Below, piece by piece: positions 1-12,371 of a DNA stretch of 64,000 bases; positions within the stretch are counted from its first letter, which is position 1; each line of letters begins with the position of its first letter. The position numbers and the translations under genes are program-made. The stretch covers positions 20,379 through 84,378 of the forward strand of contig MU619254.1 of the NCBI GenBank assembly GCA_025201805.1, given 5' to 3'. Under the pieces are notes generated by a model. That model saw only the letters and a list, made by a program, of their open reading frames with translations. It was not told where the DNA came from and searched no databases. Source of the DNA: Parasitella parasitica. Lineage: Eukaryota; Mucoromycota; Mucoromycetes; Mucorales; Mucoraceae.

Positions 1-88
1 TTCATCTCGACGCTTTGAAAGCTTCAAGAAGGAACGAAAGAAAAAAAAAATATTTGTTTCGAAAAGCCAAATAGTTGGATTTGACAGC

Positions 89-1397
89 ATGAGCAAACTC
101 TTGAAATACAATGGGTACAACTACCTCAGACAAAGACTTGTTCTTGCTACGCTGAGCGGCAAGCCCGTTCGTATCGAGAAAATTAGAAGCGATGATGAGA
201 ATCCAGGTTTAAGAGGTAGAGTGGATCAAAGGATGGCATTGACAGATCAAGCACTAAAACCACCATAGATTTCGAGATGAAGTTTCTGAATTTACTGGAA
301 AAAGTTACCAACGGATCGGTCATTGAGATTAGCTATACTGGTATTTTGCAGTGAATACAAACCCAATGGGCCATGGCAAATGTGTTGATATCATCATGTT
401 AGGTACATCTATCCTCTACAGACCAGGTGCTATTGAAGGTGGACGCATAGAACACGACTGCGGGACGGATAGAAGCATTAGTTACTTTCTAGAGCCCATG
501 ATTGCACTTGCGCCTTTTTCGAAAAAACCGTTTGTCTTGATCTTGCAAGGCATCACAACCGACCATATCGATCCCTCAGTAAGCACATTTTAGGTTACAA
601 CGCCTAGCGCAATATTAACAGTGATGTAACAGGTAGATATAGTTCGTACAGTCTTGTTGCCTCAATTAAAGAGGTTTGGTGTGGATTCAAATTTGGAATT
701 AAAGATTACAAAGAGAGGTGCACCGCCATTAGGTGGCGGCGAGGTTGTTTTTTCCTGCGCCCCTATCCGGCAGCTTAAACCAGTTCAGTTTATCGAAGAA
801 GGGCGCATTAAGCGTGTCCGTGGCATTGCTTACTGTACTCGCGTATCACCACAAACAGCTAATCGCTTGGTGGAATCAGCTCGTTCATTACTAAACAGAT
901 ACATCCCCGACATTTACATTTACACAGATGTGTACAAGGGAGCTGAAAGTGGAAAGTCGCCTGGTTTTGCATTATCGCTAGTAGCCGAGTCAAATACAGA
1001 TGTTTTATTATCTGCAGAAAAGGCAGCAGAGCCTGGACAAACGCCCGAAGATGTGGGCGTGATGGCGTCTAAACTCTTGCTGAATGAAATTCGCAAGGGC
1101 GGCTGTGTGGACACAACGAGTCAGTGGCTAAACCTACTACTGATGGTCTTGGCGCCTGAGGATGTTTGCAAGATTAGAATTGGTGAATTATCTGCTTTTA
1201 CGTAAGTTGTGGAAACGATCGACTTTGCTGCTGCTGCTGCTGCTAATGACGTTGTTTACTGTAGCATCCAATACCTGCGTGATATCAAGACATTTTTTGG
1301 CGTGTCTTACAAGATTCAACCGGATGATTCCAACGACACAATCCTGATGACCTGCATGGGCATTGGCTATGTCAACCAAAACAAAAAGACTACTTAG
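89..1397 (+). CDS. RCL1: RNA 3'-terminal phosphate cyclase-like protein Rcl1
   Basis: Five exons, 89-215, 269-340, 403-578, 633-1201 and 1265-1397; all four introns are GT-AG and 53-63 nt long. The protein begins MSKLLKYNGYNYLRQRLVL and keeps family signatures in order: NPGLRDFEM, a glycine-rich LYRPGAIEGG, YFLEP, GGGEVVFSCAP, RGIAYCTRVSPQ and a C-terminal DIKTFFGVSYKI. Known family role: nucleolar cofactor of the U3/Bms1 small-subunit processome needed for 18S rRNA maturation; it is a cyclase homologue regarded as lacking cyclase activity. Length (about 358 residues) is normal for the eukaryotic family. A CTG trinucleotide run (1226-1243) lies inside the last intron. The gene sits 321 bp upstream of RPB11 in the same direction. 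Confidence 0.93.
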
Positions 1398-1544
1398 AGC
1401 ATTGTACAGAACTAATAAAAAATACACATGTAAACCATAGCACTACACTTTTTGCAAAGTGACATGATGTGTTGATACAAACTGCGCTACAGCGCACCCA
1501 AAAAGACTGCAAAAATTCTTTCTTCTTTCTCCTACTACTAATTC

Positions 1545-1706
1545 GATATACAAGATACATACATACAAAAAAAAAATACATACAAAAATACATACAAAAT
1601 ACATACAATATATATATATATAAACAAACACACACACACACGCTCACACGCTCACACGCTCACATACACACATACATACATACATACGTACATACGTTTA
1701 CATAGA
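1545..1706. repeat. compound microsatellite between RCL1 and RPB11
   Basis: A mosaic of ATAC/ACAT tetramers, A-runs, a TA run (about 1609-1622), CA dinucleotides and three tandem copies of the octamer CGCTCACA, followed by more CATA/CGTA tetramers. It fills most of the spacer between RCL1 and RPB11 and ends about 15 bp before the RPB11 ATG, so part of it may be in the 5' leader. Overlapping open frames here are repeat artefacts. Confidence 0.85.
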
Positions 1707-1718
1707 CGATAGCACAAG

Positions 1719-2273
1719 ATGAACGCACCCGATCGTTTCGAACTATTTGTTATTCCTGAGGGAAGAAAAAAGTATAGTATCCACACATTTTCAAGTGCAC
1801 AGGACATTCATCCGTATGCAAACTTAGGGTGGAGATGGAGGTAGACACAAAGATTCCAAATGCTGCTACTTTTGCTATTGAGCGAGAGGACCACACACTG
1901 GGAAATATTCTAAGAGGGTAATTCTGATAAATATCGGGCTAGGCCAATTCGCTAAGAAAACAAAAAAAAAAAAATTTCATCTAGTCAACTGCTGAAGGAT
2001 CCTAGGGTTTTATTTGCAGGCTACAAAGTCCCTCATCCTCTCGAACATAATTTTGTCATCAAAGTGCAAACGGTGCCTGGAACATCGCCTGGAAAAGCAT
2101 TGAAAGACGCAACATCTGAATTGATTTCAGAAGTGAACGCGCTAAAGAACAAATTCGACATGGAAGTTATTCGCCACCGCACCTTTGAAGACGCAAAAGC
2201 CTCGCAGTCTGGCTATGATGTTGAGTCTATGAATGCCATGGACCACCACGCTGGCATGGACGTAGATTTTTAA
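1719..2273 (+). CDS. RPB11: DNA-directed RNA polymerase II subunit RPB11
   Basis: Three exons, 1719-1771, 1828-1917 and 1985-2273, giving 143 residues. The start [18 protein letters not shown] is typical of Rpb11. The core contains [15 protein letters not shown], the conserved EDHTLGN motif, [18 protein letters not shown] and the helix ending KNKFDMEV. Known role: Rpb11 heterodimerises with Rpb3, the eukaryotic counterpart of the bacterial alpha dimer, during Pol II assembly in the nucleus. The C-terminal tail after KNKF is longer than in animals and rich in M, H and D; its role is unknown. Introns are 56 and 67 nt. The transcription start may lie in or next to the upstream microsatellite. 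Confidence 0.95.
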
Positions 2274-2545
2274 TAGTGCAAAAGCAGGAAAGATAGTAGG
2301 AATGCATCTAAAACATTAAAATAAACCTTGGATAGAAACCATAATGTGTGCATTGTTGTCTAGTTGATTTCCTGTACAATGCCATGCCATAGACTGGGCT
2401 CACAGAATGAGCATTTGGATGTCGTTTATGGCATCCTTCCTAATTGAAAATTTTGTAGCCCTCGAGTGCAAATGCAGTGAAAATTCGGCGTATCAACCAC
2501 AAATCTTTGTCTGTCCGAAAACTTTACTCTTTTCACTCGTCTTAT

Positions 2546-5500
2546 ATGGCTGAAGAGCTTGTAGAACATCGATTCGTACAAATATTCCACGCCTGTGAAA
2601 AGGCGTCGTCCAAACTCGACGATTTTTGGAACACGCTTGCTCGAGCATCAACGATCGCTGTGTCTCATGGCTGCGAGAAAGTCTACGCTCGAGCCACGCA
2701 AAGCAAGGATCTTGACCTTTTACAAACTATTCAGAGTTTACAAAACCTGATACTGACGTACGATGACCCGACAAAAAACACCGTATTTCTGCGTACAATC
2801 ACACGATTACTGGCCTTCAATGAAAAGTCATCCGAAACGAGCAAGATGTCCTTCTACCATTGCAAAACAGACACTCAGCAAATCCATCCCTACGCTGTCG
2901 TGATGCGACAGAAGCCCCTCTTGTATCCCAGCTTACTGGAAGAAGTAGACTATCTCTTTGCGAATGAATTGTCGGTCGCCATTGACATTCTGCAAGGATT
3001 CATATCAGCTATTTTTCTGACCAAAACCCCCGTTGACTCAAACGCCCTGTTGATCCGTCTTACCAGCGCCATCATGGCTCTTGGACTCGAAAACGACATT
3101 ATAACAACCAGCATTTATACGTGCCTCTGTCAAGTCCTGCATAGGTATCCATTGCAAAAAGAGGACGAGAAATACCTTTCCCTGGTGGATTTCTTGATGT
3201 GGATGTCCATCACCAGCAAACCATACCAGGGACCGAGTGTCTTTAGTCCTAGCGACTACGTTTATCCTGTTGTTGACCGTTTTGTCACTTTTTGCTCCAA
3301 AGGATATCCAATACTCGCCTATCTGGCTCGTTTGGAACGCATGGTGGGTTGCTCAGACAGCACGGGCTCCGATGTGCTCTGGGTCTGCTTGTCGTATGGG
3401 TTGCTTCGATCGCAAACTATCAGAGAACAGCAAGCAATCATGCGGCTAATGAAATCTCTATACGGAAAGACCACAGGCAGCTTATCTCGTATTGCTTATT
3501 TACCCTTTTATCAGCTGCTGTCAGAGTTGAACGACAAGGACGCATCAAAAGAGCTAAACACTCTTAGAGATGATACTCTGTTCATGCTCTCTGAGCTCGA
3601 TGGTATCAACAAGGCTGCGAATTCGGATCATAGGCCAATCCAAGTGAGTAACCTGATTTGCTGTGACACTGCACTAGTCGTCTGATTTCTTCTGTAGCTG
3701 CAAGCCATCTTAAAAAACAACTGTATCTACGGTTTGCTTGCTCATATTTTGGTTTATATCGATGGATTTTACAAGGGCATTATCCCTGTCCTCAAGGATG
3801 GCTACAGCACAGGACCTGGTTTTACCTTGATTTTAAACATGCTGTTCAGCACTCCTCATGTCCATGGTCCTGATCTCGATACTCGATGCATTGTTTATTC
3901 TCGCATCACTGAACTGTCCTCACTGCCAGAGACATCATGCAAATTTCCTATGCTCTTGTTCCTTCTTCGTATGCTTCGTGCATCGTTTGATGAGCCTCGC
4001 TTGGTAACTCACCTATTCAAAGACGTCATTCCCACACTGGCCGACCCCAATGACCCTACAATCACTAGCAAAGTCCTCCAGGTAATCTTGTCGTCCATCA
4101 GCAGCAGCGACACTATGGCTAGCCTCGGTGTCAAGGCACTAGCCCACACTCATCAACGCCAGCCTCGCGTGTGGCAAGAACTCAAAAAGATATTTGCTGA
4201 CTGGGTCCTGCGTCGCAAGTCTGGCACAGTTCACCGCAAAATCGACCTATCCATCAGCGGTCCAATCAAGCTGGAATTGGCCATTCTGACCACAATGCGG
4301 GATGTTTGCAAGACAAGGCCAAGAGAGTGCGCGCCGGATGTGTTGCCCATGGTGATGTCGTTGTTGCAGACTTGCCACGATCTAAGCATGGCATCGCTGT
4401 CAATTCTCATGGCCTCCATCAACCACTGTATCAACGCTGGCTTGGTAGAGCCCCGTTCCATGTGGAACGTTGCTGTGGTGTATCTTGCTCAATTTGCACT
4501 GGATCAAGGGACGCAGAGATCGATTCTGCTGGTGCAAGAGTTATGCAAATTCTACTCCATCGCAGGATCCAGGAATGATAGTAGGTTGACATGTGCACTG
4601 TATTTTACCCCCCAAAAGAAAACATATAAAGTTGATCTGTTTGACTAGTTTCTGAGCCGTACCTCCAATTCAAAGAGACCCTGTTAACTGGTTTCGTGCT
4701 GCCACTGATTGATTCTGATGACAAACATGCTGCTGGCCATGCTATGCTTGCCTTGTCTGATTTTTCTGCCCAAGATATGGCCAGTATTTTACCTGAAAAG
4801 GCGTCTGATTACGTGCAGGCTGCCGCTCCAGTAGATGATTGCCCCAACAAAAGCCAGCATCTAGTTCTCGCTACGCTCATGTCAAACGAGCTCGACCACA
4901 TGCGTCGTGGGCTATTCAAAGAAGAAGCCAACAGGAAGCAGACAGCATCAATTGCAGCTGGCAGCCGAAAGCAGACCACCAATGATGCTGGACAAGTCGT
5001 TGGTGAACGCGAGGGTGAACTGCAAGCAATGCTTTCTCAGCTCTGGGAAGATGCACGTGTGGCACCCGGTCTTCGCTCTGGATACGCTATTGCAATGCTC
5101 TACACTCTGAACAGTAGAGACGCTCCAACAAAACCTACACTTGAAGATGTCAGCAAAGCCAAGTGGTATCGCTTTATGGTCACGTCATTTACGGATGTGT
5201 CATTGACGGATCACTTACTTCTTCGTGTCTCCAGCATCGATTCATGGAAAGCATTCTTCCAAAATGCACTGTCTGAAGCAAAGAACGAGCTGGAAGCCAT
5301 AGTCTCTGTCCTGCTGAATGATTTATCAGCAAGACTAGAAAGAAGCACTGTGCCTGGCGTCACTTGTAACATTGCTATGGCCATTACGGGGCTGGTTCTT
5401 GTCGTGCAACTGTACACTCCTTCATACGCTGCTACCTGTGCAAATGCCACTATCGACATGCTGATGAAAAACTACATTGTTCTCTCTGGATCACCTTTAT

Positions 5501-8088
5501 CGCACTCTGCCCACCTGATGAGTGAGGAAGTGCAATTTGCAGCGCGTTTTGCATTGGGCCACCTTGCCACATGTATCATCGGCAACGAGAAAACCACTCA
5601 TAGCATCAACACAGTGTTGCTCGATTCAGCTACGAGCTCAAAAACAAAGTATAAAAACATAGACGCCTCTGTAGACCTTGTCCAGTTTGCAAACGGCTAT
5701 GCAGCAGGCCACTTCGTAGCAGCTCTCGCAGTGCACCCAACAATGACCGAGCACATTGAAAACTTGAAGACGGCCGGTTTAGCCACCTTGCAAAAGTATT
5801 ACACATCAGACGATGCGTCTGAAAGCAGAGTTATTGGCATTCTGATGGGCCTTGCTTCGAAACTCCAGCCAGAAATGATGTGGAATGACGAAACAGTGTG
5901 CGATGAATTGGACGTTGCTAGTGGAAAACTTAAAGAATATCTCAAAGGTGAAAGCATCAGTAAAGGGTTGTTGCTCGGCTCAACTTGGGTTGTCGCGTTG
6001 GGCGCCCAGCAGAATTATGGCGTGGAGTACGAGTACTTCAACATCATTGAATCTGTCATGGCAGCTGCTTCTTGCGATGTAAGATACTGTCTTTCCAGGT
6101 TTTACCAAGCCAAGACTAATCATTTCCCAATAGCCCAATTTAGCACAGCATTTCTACCATTTTGTTGTCCCCTACACTCAAATTTTGTATCATAGCTACA
6201 TCCACGCTGATGCAAACGATGAAGCATCATTGTCAAACTACATTCGAGCGTTCGAACCTTTGTTCGGTAGTATTCAAACAGATGATGCCTCCAGCAATTA
6301 TCGTATCGCAAGCCTATTTGGAATTGCAGGTTTACTAGGAGCTGATTATCTCAATAGAAGCGCTGGCAACGTTTACACAGAAGCACAGCGTTACCAAGGC
6401 TCATCCAGGAAGGCTGGTTTAGATCAGCTAGCAGCCATCACAGGCCTTACCGTCAAATCTGCACCTACAGGCAATCTGAAGAGCGGCCGCATCGCTGCTG
6501 CTGTATGCGGAAAGGTGATAGCTCATGCCAACATGCTGGTAAAGACGCTTGATTCAGATCGCTCAGCTTCAGAATCATCTGCTGTGGACTCGATAGCGGC
6601 TCTAGCTTCCATTTCTTCTGAACCCACCAACTATAATCGCCTCAACAGTAATACGAGCTATCTCAGGGCTGTATTTGACAAGCTCAACCAAATTGCAAAC
6701 GATGCTCTTTCTAATGGACGCAATATTACAATGCTGTTACAAAGTCTCATCAAAACACCTGGCCCGTTGCCTCCGGTTAACTGGTTTGCGTTGCTGCTGA
6801 AGCTAAGCAAAGTATCGTCCGACTTGCAGCAACTGGGCTTCTTATTTGCATCGACACACGCTGCCACTTCCTTCTCCTTGACCGAGTATCTCGCAACGCA
6901 GACTATGGGTCTTTTAAAAGACGTCAGTAGCTTTTCTTGTGCCAAATCGAGATTCTTATTTTCTAGAAATGATGATCATGCTGAAAATCCATTCGATATA
7001 GTACTCTCGCTTGGTGGACTACCGCAAACCGCCAGAGAAATCAGACGAGGCGAGAAGAAGCGACGAGGCATGAATGCAGTTACCAAGAAGATCAGCATCT
7101 CTGAAAGCAGAATTTTGGAAATTATCACGCTGTTAACTGAGCGCTTTGGACTATTCGATCAAGACATGCAGGTATATGGTTACTTTTTAAAATACGCGCC
7201 TTATTCTCAATAAGGCTAACATCGTCGGTAGTATGAAGCGCTGGATACATTAGCAGATCATCTACCGCCCTCTACTGACAGCGCGCCATTGGACGAAAGT
7301 AGATCCAAGCTCGTTTCCGCTATTCGTACATTGGTTTTTGAATCAGTCATCACTCGACTTCTAGGGGACAAGTCCACATCAGAAAAGGTGCTTCGTAAAG
7401 CAGTAGCATGTACCCATATCAACAGCATCGAGCAACTGTTTCCAGCTGCTGGAAGAGTAGAGGATTGGAGAGAAATTGGCCTTCCAATGAACTACGTCGT
7501 TTATCTCTGCGAGACTTACAATTTCTCTAAAAACAAGCAAAGTGTCATCAAGTACATCAGCACTGCCATTACGTTTTTGATCGGGGATTCCCCTCCTTTG
7601 TCTTGCTGGAGAGCGATTGCAGAGATGGTTAGAGATGATTGCGAAACAGACAAGGATGCTCTGGGATGGATAATCCGTGTTCTCGATGCCTTTGTAGTTT
7701 CCCTAAGTGATAACAACGCTGGTAGACAGTTTGAAGAGGACATGTTGATGAAGGCTATTGACACTGGCCTTCGTTCGATTTTGGCCGAGTTAAGCTGCAG
7801 TCCAGATAATCTGTCCACTTCCCAAATGCAGGCTGCGGATACTGCTTATTTGCTGACCTATTTTATTGATATTGGAAACAACCATAACACTGAGCAGGAA
7901 CAGGTACGCAATCCAGTGTTTTGTTGCTGTATTTCTCGGATTAACTCTCTTTGTAGATTACTAAACGCATTTTCAAATTGATGAAGATGGCCAACAAATT
8001 AACTGGCACAGCTTCTGTCAATTTTTTTAAAAGAGTAGCGCTTGGAATGCCTCCTTCATACTTGCCACAGCTTGAAACAAATTATTAA
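2546..8088 (+). CDS. large helical-repeat protein, focadhesin/RST1-like (DUF3730 type)
   Basis: Six exons, 2546-3643, 3698-4580, 4649-6078, 6134-7171, 7232-7903 and 7957-8088, sum to 5253 nt and 1750 residues, close to the roughly 1800 of human focadhesin. The start is the first ATG in frame (MAEELVEHRF). The protein is almost entirely helical and HEAT-like, with no catalytic motif. Resemblance to focadhesin was judged by eye: an N-terminal HPYAVVMRQKPLLYPSLLEE segment against the family's HPL-x-V-x-x-x-R-P-x-x-x-P, and a mid-region ending VKALAHTHQRQPRVWQEL that parallels a focadhesin repeat. Established for plants and animals: RST1/FOCAD support the cytosolic SKI-exosome RNA decay machinery, and RST1 affects wax and trafficking. 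That role here is inference. Other very large HEAT-repeat proteins remain possible. Confidence 0.6.
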
Positions 8089-9133
8089 ATAAACACTGGT
8101 CCAAAAAAAAAAAAAAATCAATCACCAATAGTGATATAATCACTTGTAGTCTCTTTATATATTGTCTTTGGGGATAATCATTATGTCTTGAATAACTCTC
8201 ACTCTCAAATATATTCATGAATATCGATCTCTGGTCATGACCATCTTTTGTACCGGTATTCACGAATTCAAATTTATGACGATTGAGTATATTTAAAAGG
8301 TCAAGTACGATGGCCTATCAACTTGATGACATGTAAAGTCTTTACGTTGTATTGAGCCATGTATACTTATGTAATAAGAAGCAGAACAGTGAAGCAACCC
8401 AAGCTCCGCGAGCACCTTCAATGAGGCAGCAAAACGAAAACCAAGCTGCCTTCAGAAAAGTCAATTACTTCTATTTCCATGCAAGTTGCGTCGAGAACTG
8501 GGGCTCCCCCAAGCCCACGGAGACGTTCAACCACCAAGACAAGTCAAGAAGGTTGGTCCCCTTGTTGAGGTGTCTTCCTTGTTTGCCCATCTTCCGCGTC
8601 ACCATGTAGATCTCAATGGACACCTCCGACGCTAAGCGGCTTAGCCAGAGACCAACTTTTTAACAAGAGTCAACTTTATACGGTACCCTTTGGACTTGTA
8701 GCTGCGTCAAGATTTAGGATCCCCCTCCTCACAAGCCCACGGAAATCTTTACACAAAGAAGACAAGCACATACAATATACCAAATCCCAAATCCCAAACC
8801 CGTAAGGCCGGCCGGTCGCGAAAAGGTTACTCTCCGTGTAATTGTGTCTGGTCCATGGCGATGAACAGTGATGAGAAAAAACGAAAAGAAAAAGGAAGCC
8901 ATGATTGCTCTGGTCCTGGTTTTTAAAAGTCTGTACACTATTCTGTTTGAATGTTTTATGTGTCAATGTTGGAATTGAGATGAGCTCATATACAGTTGTA
9001 GGCAAAACCCGACCAGACCAAGGACTTTCCGTTATGCCTGGGATGGGTGTAGAAGGCATAATTTTTGGCCACAAGATCAAGAGCTGCTGAACGTGATGGT
9101 GGTATGGAACCAATAAATAATTCGCTATTGTTG
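8089..9133. other. gene-poor spacer with a degenerate direct repeat
   Basis: No convincing gene. The segment 8340-8900 is less AT-rich than its surroundings and holds two diverged copies of a block of about 67 bp (8484-8550 and 8700-8767, listed separately). Short open frames on both strands overlap each other and have neither codon bias nor recognisable domains. Confidence 0.6.
8484..8767 (+). repeat. degenerate direct repeat, two copies of about 67 bp
   Basis: Copy A is about 8484-8550 and copy B about 8700-8767. Both read AG(T/C)TGCGTC(G/A)AGA, then GG(C/A)TCCCCC, then AAGCCCACGGA and an A-rich tail containing AGACAAG; B has a few extra bases in the middle. They could be remnants of a repetitive or mobile element. 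No terminal inverted repeat or coding potential was seen. Confidence 0.45.
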
Positions 9134-9337
9134 CTATTGACGCTTTTGTTGTTCATCTTTGTTATCTCGTGGAAGATGCTTTGTTGACATAGCGACTGCA
9201 ATGATGGGATCGCCATTGACCAACATAGCAGGTTCCAAACCAGCATCTTGATGTAATGTCGACAGCTGATTCTCCATAATGATTTCGAGCCCATAAATCA
9301 AACGGGCAGCATCAGATGCAGATAATTTGGTTGTCAT
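9134..9337 (-). CDS. possible small protein of 67 residues, unknown
   Basis: An ATG at 9337 opens a frame beginning MTTKLSASDAARLIYGLEII and ending DNKDEQQKRQ. It is amphipathic, with a hydrophilic C-terminus, and does not look like repeat translation. A pyrimidine-rich ATTAG lies just upstream of the ATG, so the segment could be a second exon, but no good upstream exon was found because the next DNA is a transposase relic. No family is recognised. Confidence 0.3.
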   Translation of the reverse strand: MTTKLSASDAARLIYGLEIIMENQLSTLHQDAGLEPAMLVNGDPIIAVAMSTKHLPRDNKDEQQKRQ

Positions 9338-9394
9338 TGCTAATAAAAAAACAAAAACAAAAAAGACTAGCCAGGTGGCCACTTTAAATTGTAT

Positions 9395-9640
9395 TCAACC
9401 TTGTAACTTTTCTTTATTGAGGCATTTAGCAAAACATTTAGCAGGACAAGTTACAAAACCTTAATCACTCAAATATAAGCTATTGCATGCTTCATTTATT
9501 CTAGTCTTGAGCGATTCTTTTTCCTAAAACTTATTTCGCTAAAGTTTACTCTTAGCGATTGATCAGAACTGCTCGTTTGGATTCATTTCACTAGAATTTG
9601 AAGGAAGATGAACATAGCTTTATCCTCAAGATTGTCATAC
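9395..9640 (-). mobile_element. Tc1/mariner-like transposase relic (C-terminal part)
   Basis: Reading the minus strand gives SSEMNPNEQF, a stop, SIAKSKL, a stop, RNKF and then INEACNSL. This follows the Tc1/mariner C-terminus SPELNPIEQFW...VK.KVKR.KF...RI.EAC colinearly, the last part of the DDE domain. The DDE aspartate region and the N-terminal DNA-binding part are missing and several stops interrupt it, so it is dead. The same region is conserved in the relic near 61.1-61.7 kb, which is the same family. Confidence 0.7.
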
Positions 9641-10602
9641 TTGGTATAAAATCCCTTCAAATGCGAGTCTTTACATATCGAGCCGAACAAAACCTGGCCA
9701 TGTGACATAAAGTGCACTTACATCGACACAGATATTCGGTTACATATAATGTGATTTGAATTTGGTCCATGGGTTTCCTCTTGCTCCTGAAATTCCATCA
9801 TTTAGTTTCTTATCAGAAAAAAGCCATCTTTTGGTGAATTTACATAATTTTTTTGAAATAGTAATTGATGCCTGCTTTCCAGATTAAAACCTGCGAGTGT
9901 TCTCCACAGACGTTATAAATTGGAATCCACTTTCAATTAAGCTGCAACAAATTAGAGGAATTCACTTTATTGCCATAACGCCTGTTATATCTTGAATTAT
10001 AGCTATTCATATACTTGTAAACAGGATAGCGAGATTGACAATGGAGATTACTGACGCTTATAATGCATAACCCATGATAATAAAGTACCCTAAACAATAA
10101 AAGATAATTGGCTTTAGTTACACATCCCAAGGTCAAAATATAAAAATCGTGAATAAAAAGCAGGAGCCTCACTCCATAATCTAGGTTCACCGAAGCATAA
10201 ATAGTCTCTTTGATATTGCACCCAATTGACACTACAACGAGTTGATTGTACACTCGTACATATCATTTCAACAAGACAATGACGCTGCCAATACATACAG
10301 TTGGTATTTACATATTTATCGACCCAGATGATGCCAGCAACATCGATGTCTTTGAGAAGCAGGTAATTCACGTCGAAAGCATTGTTCTCATGTCAAACGC
10401 AAGTAATATTCACACATCACTACTATACGAACAATAAAATAGGTCAAGTCATATGAGATCGAGATTAGTGTTGGCACAATATTAGCAATCAAGTGCTACC
10501 ATTGAGATCAAGTAGACAATGAACTTCGGGTTTTTACATATACATATATAAATAGTAAATTTAGAAGTTTACAATGCTCCCTTTTTCTTTTCATGGCTTG
10601 AA
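9641..10602. other. AT-rich spacer, no gene seen
   Basis: Short overlapping ORFs on both strands without domains or splice logic. The 3' part (10500-10600) is the likely promoter of the F-box gene, with an ATATATAAAT stretch near 10545, about 58 bp before its ATG. Confidence 0.5.
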
Positions 10603-11649
10603 ATGTCCATCTATAAACTACCATTAGAACTTTTATCTGCAGTGTTTCAGTTCGTTGACTCTGTTCAACAAATGGCTCAATGTAGATTGGTGTGCAAGTC
10701 TTGGAATATATGTGCTGAGCCAGCAATGTTTGGAAAGCCATTCGTCATAAAGACCCTACACGCTGCGTGGAGTCTGTATCGTCATTTATATTCCAATCCA
10801 AACAATGGAATGCAAATCAAGTATTTTGCATTCATCAACAGTAGGAATTGTGGTAATTTAGCAGCACTTCAGCTAGAATTGTTGCAATACGTATTTAATC
10901 CAAACCTGGAGGTGGTCAGGTTATTGTTTACTGCAGATGACAATGCTTTATTTTTCAACCAAGTTCGTAAAATTGCAAAGGATCCGCGATACCAATTCAA
11001 AAAACTGAGAATCTTTCAGTCCAGCCAGTTTTACGACACTTCCTACAAGTTGACTTTGCTCGCCTTTAGACAGACTATACAGCAAGTAAGGATAGAACCA
11101 AGCGATGATAGGTTTGTCAATTGTTTGCACAAGTTTAAATGCTTGACGGTGGTAGAGGTTGACATGAACTCCAGTAACCTTGAACAATTAAACGCTGCCT
11201 TGTCTGAATGTCATTCTCTGCAAGAAGTGAAAATGGTACGTGGCATGCCAACTGCATCGAGGACTACAGAACAGCTTCGTTTTTGGGCTAAACGGAACGT
11301 ATCAACAGTGGACACTGTAAAAAAAATCTCTTTTAGTGGCATCTACCCAAGCCCTGAAGTAATTGAATTTCTGACTATCAAGTATCCTCAAATCGAAAGT
11401 GCGTATGTAAGTATACTCTATCAGGTCTGTGATTATCAAGCTTACCGTGAATTTACTGATCGTGTCATCAATGCATTCGGAAGATTGGCACCTGCTGTCT
11501 ATCAAATAAAATCTACTGCAGGTTTGGCAAGTGTCCTGGAAGATGTTCACGTTTGCGCGCGGAAACATAATAATTTGACTCTTACCGAACTCGTATTACC
11601 AAAGTCTCCCCGGTTGATACTCCAGATTGCTAAAGTAAAAGCTATATAA
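10603..11649 (+). CDS. F-box protein
   Basis: Single exon, 348 residues. The N-terminus MSIYKLPLELLSAVFQFVDS, followed by MAQCRLVCKSWN, is a typical F-box (residues about 3-42). The rest is helical and leucine-rich with weak LRR-like spacing and no second recognisable domain. Known role of F-box proteins: bridging substrates to Skp1-Cul1 ubiquitin ligases. Mucoralean genomes carry large expanded F-box families of this kind, usually longer (about 450-600 residues), so this copy may be C-terminally shortened. An alternative end is possible: a donor inside the last codons (AAA/GTAAAA near 11635) could splice to an acceptor near 11740 and add about 16 residues. No partner gene is suggested by context. 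Confidence 0.8.
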   Translation: MSIYKLPLELLSAVFQFVDSVQQMAQCRLVCKSWNICAEPAMFGKPFVIKTLHAAWSLYRHLYSNPNNGMQIKYFAFINSRNCGNLAALQLELLQYVFNPNLEVVRLLFTADDNALFFNQVRKIAKDPRYQFKKLRIFQSSQFYDTSYKLTLLAFRQTIQQVRIEPSDDRFVNCLHKFKCLTVVEVDMNSSNLEQLNAALSECHSLQEVKMVRGMPTASRTTEQLRFWAKRNVSTVDTVKKISFSGIYPSPEVIEFLTIKYPQIESAYVSILYQVCDYQAYREFTDRVINAFGRLAPAVYQIKSTAGLASVLEDVHVCARKHNNLTLTELVLPKSPRLILQIAKVKAI

Positions 11650-12371
11650 GTAGCTTCTCGCATATAACCCTTATTTTTCAACTAATCAAACACTTTCCAT
11701 TTAATATCTTTAATACGCTTCTTATTTTCATACTATAGAGCAGTTTTCGCTTTGATAATTTAAATACTTGTACATACTTTAAATAATAATAAAAAGCTTC
11801 AAAATTCTTGAGAGCCTTACGAGCACTGTGTTAATGTGAGAGACACTATATTGAGCATAAGCTCTTTCTGTTAATTGTTTATTAAAACCAGGGCTGGCTT
11901 AAGTGTAAAACTGCCGTCTATCACGCATTCGTTCAATGAACACATATGCCTGGATGCTACAGCTATTAAACAATTGTGGAATGATCTTTGTGAAATATCT
12001 AGCAATGAATAGTATACGTTTTATTTAGCAAAAAAAAAAAAGAAAAGAAAAAGAAAATAGTGATATTGAGGGTATTTGAAGTCGTGCTTGATGAATGTAT
12101 ATTCGGCAAGCTGTCAATAAATGAATACATGGAAATTATCTTGTCTGGTATCACAAGTAGATTTTTCCGTCATTGAAAATTATCACTGAAAAAGTCATAA
12201 TGTACTGATCTTGTTGTACAATTCTTGCACATGCTTTGAGCGATTTAGTAAGTTGATACTTGGCGATACGCTATTTACACTGCCGCTCAGACGTCAATTT
12301 CTTTACTAGTACGCACTAAAATTATTCAAGACACAAATTTCTAGCTTAAATATGCTCCAAAAAAGTATCAT
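11650..12371. other. AT-rich intergenic spacer
   Basis: No gene recognised. It contains the 3' end of the F-box gene and the 3' flank of the convergent helicase gene. Confidence 0.55.

Noticed and set aside
1390-1705. Overlapping frames of 64-85 codons on both strands
   Set aside because: They are translations of the ATAC/CA microsatellite.
8676-9294. Several overlapping minus-strand frames at 8.7-9.3 kb
   Set aside because: They overlap in different frames, carry no domain and cover the degenerate direct repeat.
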